A stretch of DNA of 64,000 nt, taken from Bifidobacterium sp. GTDB taxonomy: Bacteria; Actinomycetota; Actinomycetes; Actinomycetales; Bifidobacteriaceae. Below, piece after piece: positions 63,059 through 64,000 of this stretch. The stretch spans positions 92,680-156,679 of the forward strand of contig JALCNP010000005.1 of NCBI GenBank assembly GCA_022649135.1. The letters are read 5' to 3'. Both the position numbers and the translations under genes were made by a program. The notes under the pieces are model-generated. The model did not search any database and was not told the DNA's origin. It saw nothing but the letters and a program-made list of their open reading frames with translations. How positions within the stretch are numbered: the stretch's first letter is position 1; the number at the start of each line of letters is the position of its first letter.

Positions 63059-64000
63059 CTAGGCGACGCGGGGGGTGACGCGATGCCCCATGGCCGCATA
63101 CATGCCGTTTCCGGGGGCATCGATGAAGGCCAGTTCCGTCAGCCCGTGGTCACTGGGGAACTGCAGGGCGTAGAAGCCCTCGGCGGTCGGTCGGATGGGC
63201 AGGGTCACCCTCGCCGCGAACTCTCCGTCGTCCGGATCGGGTTCGAAGACCCCCTGCAGCCCCGTCTCTCCCGCAGCCCTGATGGTGAATTCGGTGTTGT
63301 GGCGCTTGTATGTGCCGCAGACGCGTCGGATTTCGGCGTCATCCAGCGTACGTCGGGCGACGGTCGCTTCGGCGGGCATCCCGATCCCCGCCCTCCGGGC
63401 GACTCTTTCGGTGAGATTCGCAGCCATCTCCGAGCCGGAGCCGGCGTTTGTCAGCACCGCGACGACCATGCGTCTGCGAGGGAACACCGTGATCTTCGCG
63501 CGCTGCCCTTCGGTGGCGCCTCCATGCCCGTATGCCGGCTCGCCCTGCCAGTTCGGCAGCTGCCAGCCCAGGGCCCAGCCCACGTTCTCGACCCCCTGAT
63601 CGCCAAGACTCACGGTCTGGCGGGTCATCAGCTCGCAGGAGGTCTGCGACAGCAGGCGGGTGCCGTTGGCTGCCGTTCCCCTGTTGAGGAACACGGAGGC
63701 GAAGGAGAGAAGATCCCCCATCGATGCGCTCACCGATCCGCAGGGACCTGTGCACCGCGGCAGCTGCCAGACGTCGCTGGGTTCCACGGGCGCCGGGAAG
63801 ACCGCTTCGTCGGCGGACACCGCCCGGTTGTGCCCGAGCGCGGAGGAGAAGCGCAGGACATCCTCCGGAAGCGTCCATACATGCCGCAAGCCGGCAGGCT
63901 GCGCGATGTAGGTGCGCAGCGCCTTGTCCCAGGTCATGCCACGCAGTTTCTCGACCATGCGGCCGAGCACCACGAAGGCGCCGTTCGAGTAGCTCAGAGG
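63059..64000 (-). CDS. Serine beta-lactamase-like hydrolase, 5' end outside window
   Basis: The frame is open to base 64000, so the N-terminal part with the SxxK serine is outside the window. The first visible residues (LSYSNGAFVVLGRMVEKL) carry the YxN motif of class C beta-lactamase and esterase-like proteins, and YGHGGATEG gives the third active-site motif (HxG). The last 100 residues (TYKRHNTEFTIRAAGE) form a small beta-barrel-like domain found in secreted members. It is probably an exported D-peptidase or esterase-type enzyme. A resistance role cannot be claimed. Confidence 0.85.
   Translation of the reverse strand, partial: PLSYSNGAFVVLGRMVEKLRGMTWDKALRTYIAQPAGLRHVWTLPEDVLRFSSALGHNRAVSADEAVFPAPVEPSDVWQLPRCTGPCGSVSASMGDLLSFASVFLNRGTAANGTRLLSQTSCELMTRQTVSLGDQGVENVGWALGWQLPNWQGEPAYGHGGATEGQRAKITVFPRRRMVVAVLTNAGSGSEMAANLTERVARRAGIGMPAEATVARRTLDDAEIRRVCGTYKRHNTEFTIRAAGETGLQGVFEPDPDDGEFAARVTLPIRPTAEGFYALQFPSDHGLTELAFIDAPGNGMYAAMGHRVTPRVA

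Noticed and set aside
63059..64000. Antibiotic-resistance beta-lactamase
   Set aside because: The fold is shared with peptidases and esterases, the catalytic SxxK part is outside the window, and there is no resistance context.

Overview
The window looks like a chromosomal segment of a high-GC Gram-positive actinobacterium, most likely Bifidobacterium or a close relative. This rests on the gene set (rsmI, metG, tatD, kup, mntH, a Pmt-type mannosyltransferase, many intracellular glycosidases), the high GC content with strong AGGAGG-type ribosome sites, several start codons that look leaderless, and a LAETG-type sortase signal. The genus is inferred from gene content; no rRNA or marker comparison was possible.

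Layout. (1) 1-3794: a peptide-type (Opp/Dpp) ABC importer operon, cut by the left edge and visibly more AT-rich than what follows. (2) 3964-9193: an unknown one-span membrane protein, a GH36 alpha-galactosidase, a DedA protein and a YesL/DUF624 membrane protein. (3) 9375-27127: a large glycan locus. One + strand operon carries an LplABC-type sugar importer (two permeases, a lipoprotein) followed by GH29 alpha-fucosidase, GH3 beta-glucosidase, GH31 alpha-xylosidase, GH43 beta-xylosidase/arabinofuranosidase and GH42 beta-galactosidase. A facing - strand operon carries a GH94 cellobiose phosphorylase and an acetylesterase-like alpha/beta hydrolase. A divergent TetR-family gene closes the locus. 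(4) 27124-33522: housekeeping block with a protein mannosyltransferase, rsmI, a variant-leucine-repeat protein, an AbiEi-like hypothetical and metG. (5) 33880-45012: accessory block with a P-type cation ATPase, a heterodimeric ABC exporter, and a LacI/GH43/GPH-symporter sugar module. (6) 45009-64000: tatD, another GH43, kup, a class II amidotransferase, a wall-anchored acid phosphatase, an HD-domain protein, a MacB-like ABC pair whose ATPase subunit has lost its ATP-binding motifs, a large membrane protein, mntH with a DtxR/MntR-type regulator, a second large membrane protein, and a serine beta-lactamase-like protein cut by the right edge.

Main interpretation. The enzymes of block 3 match, linkage by linkage, what is needed to strip and degrade xyloglucan oligosaccharides: fucose (GH29), galactose (GH42), xylose (GH31), arabinose or xylose (GH43), O-acetyl groups (esterase) and the beta-1,4-glucan core (GH3 plus GH94 phosphorolysis). 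None of the enzymes shows a signal peptide and no endo-xyloglucanase is present, so the locus reads as an import-then-degrade scavenging system. An AT-rich 12-base element is shared exactly between the importer promoter and the TetR/GH94 divergent promoter, which suggests that the TetR protein controls both operons.
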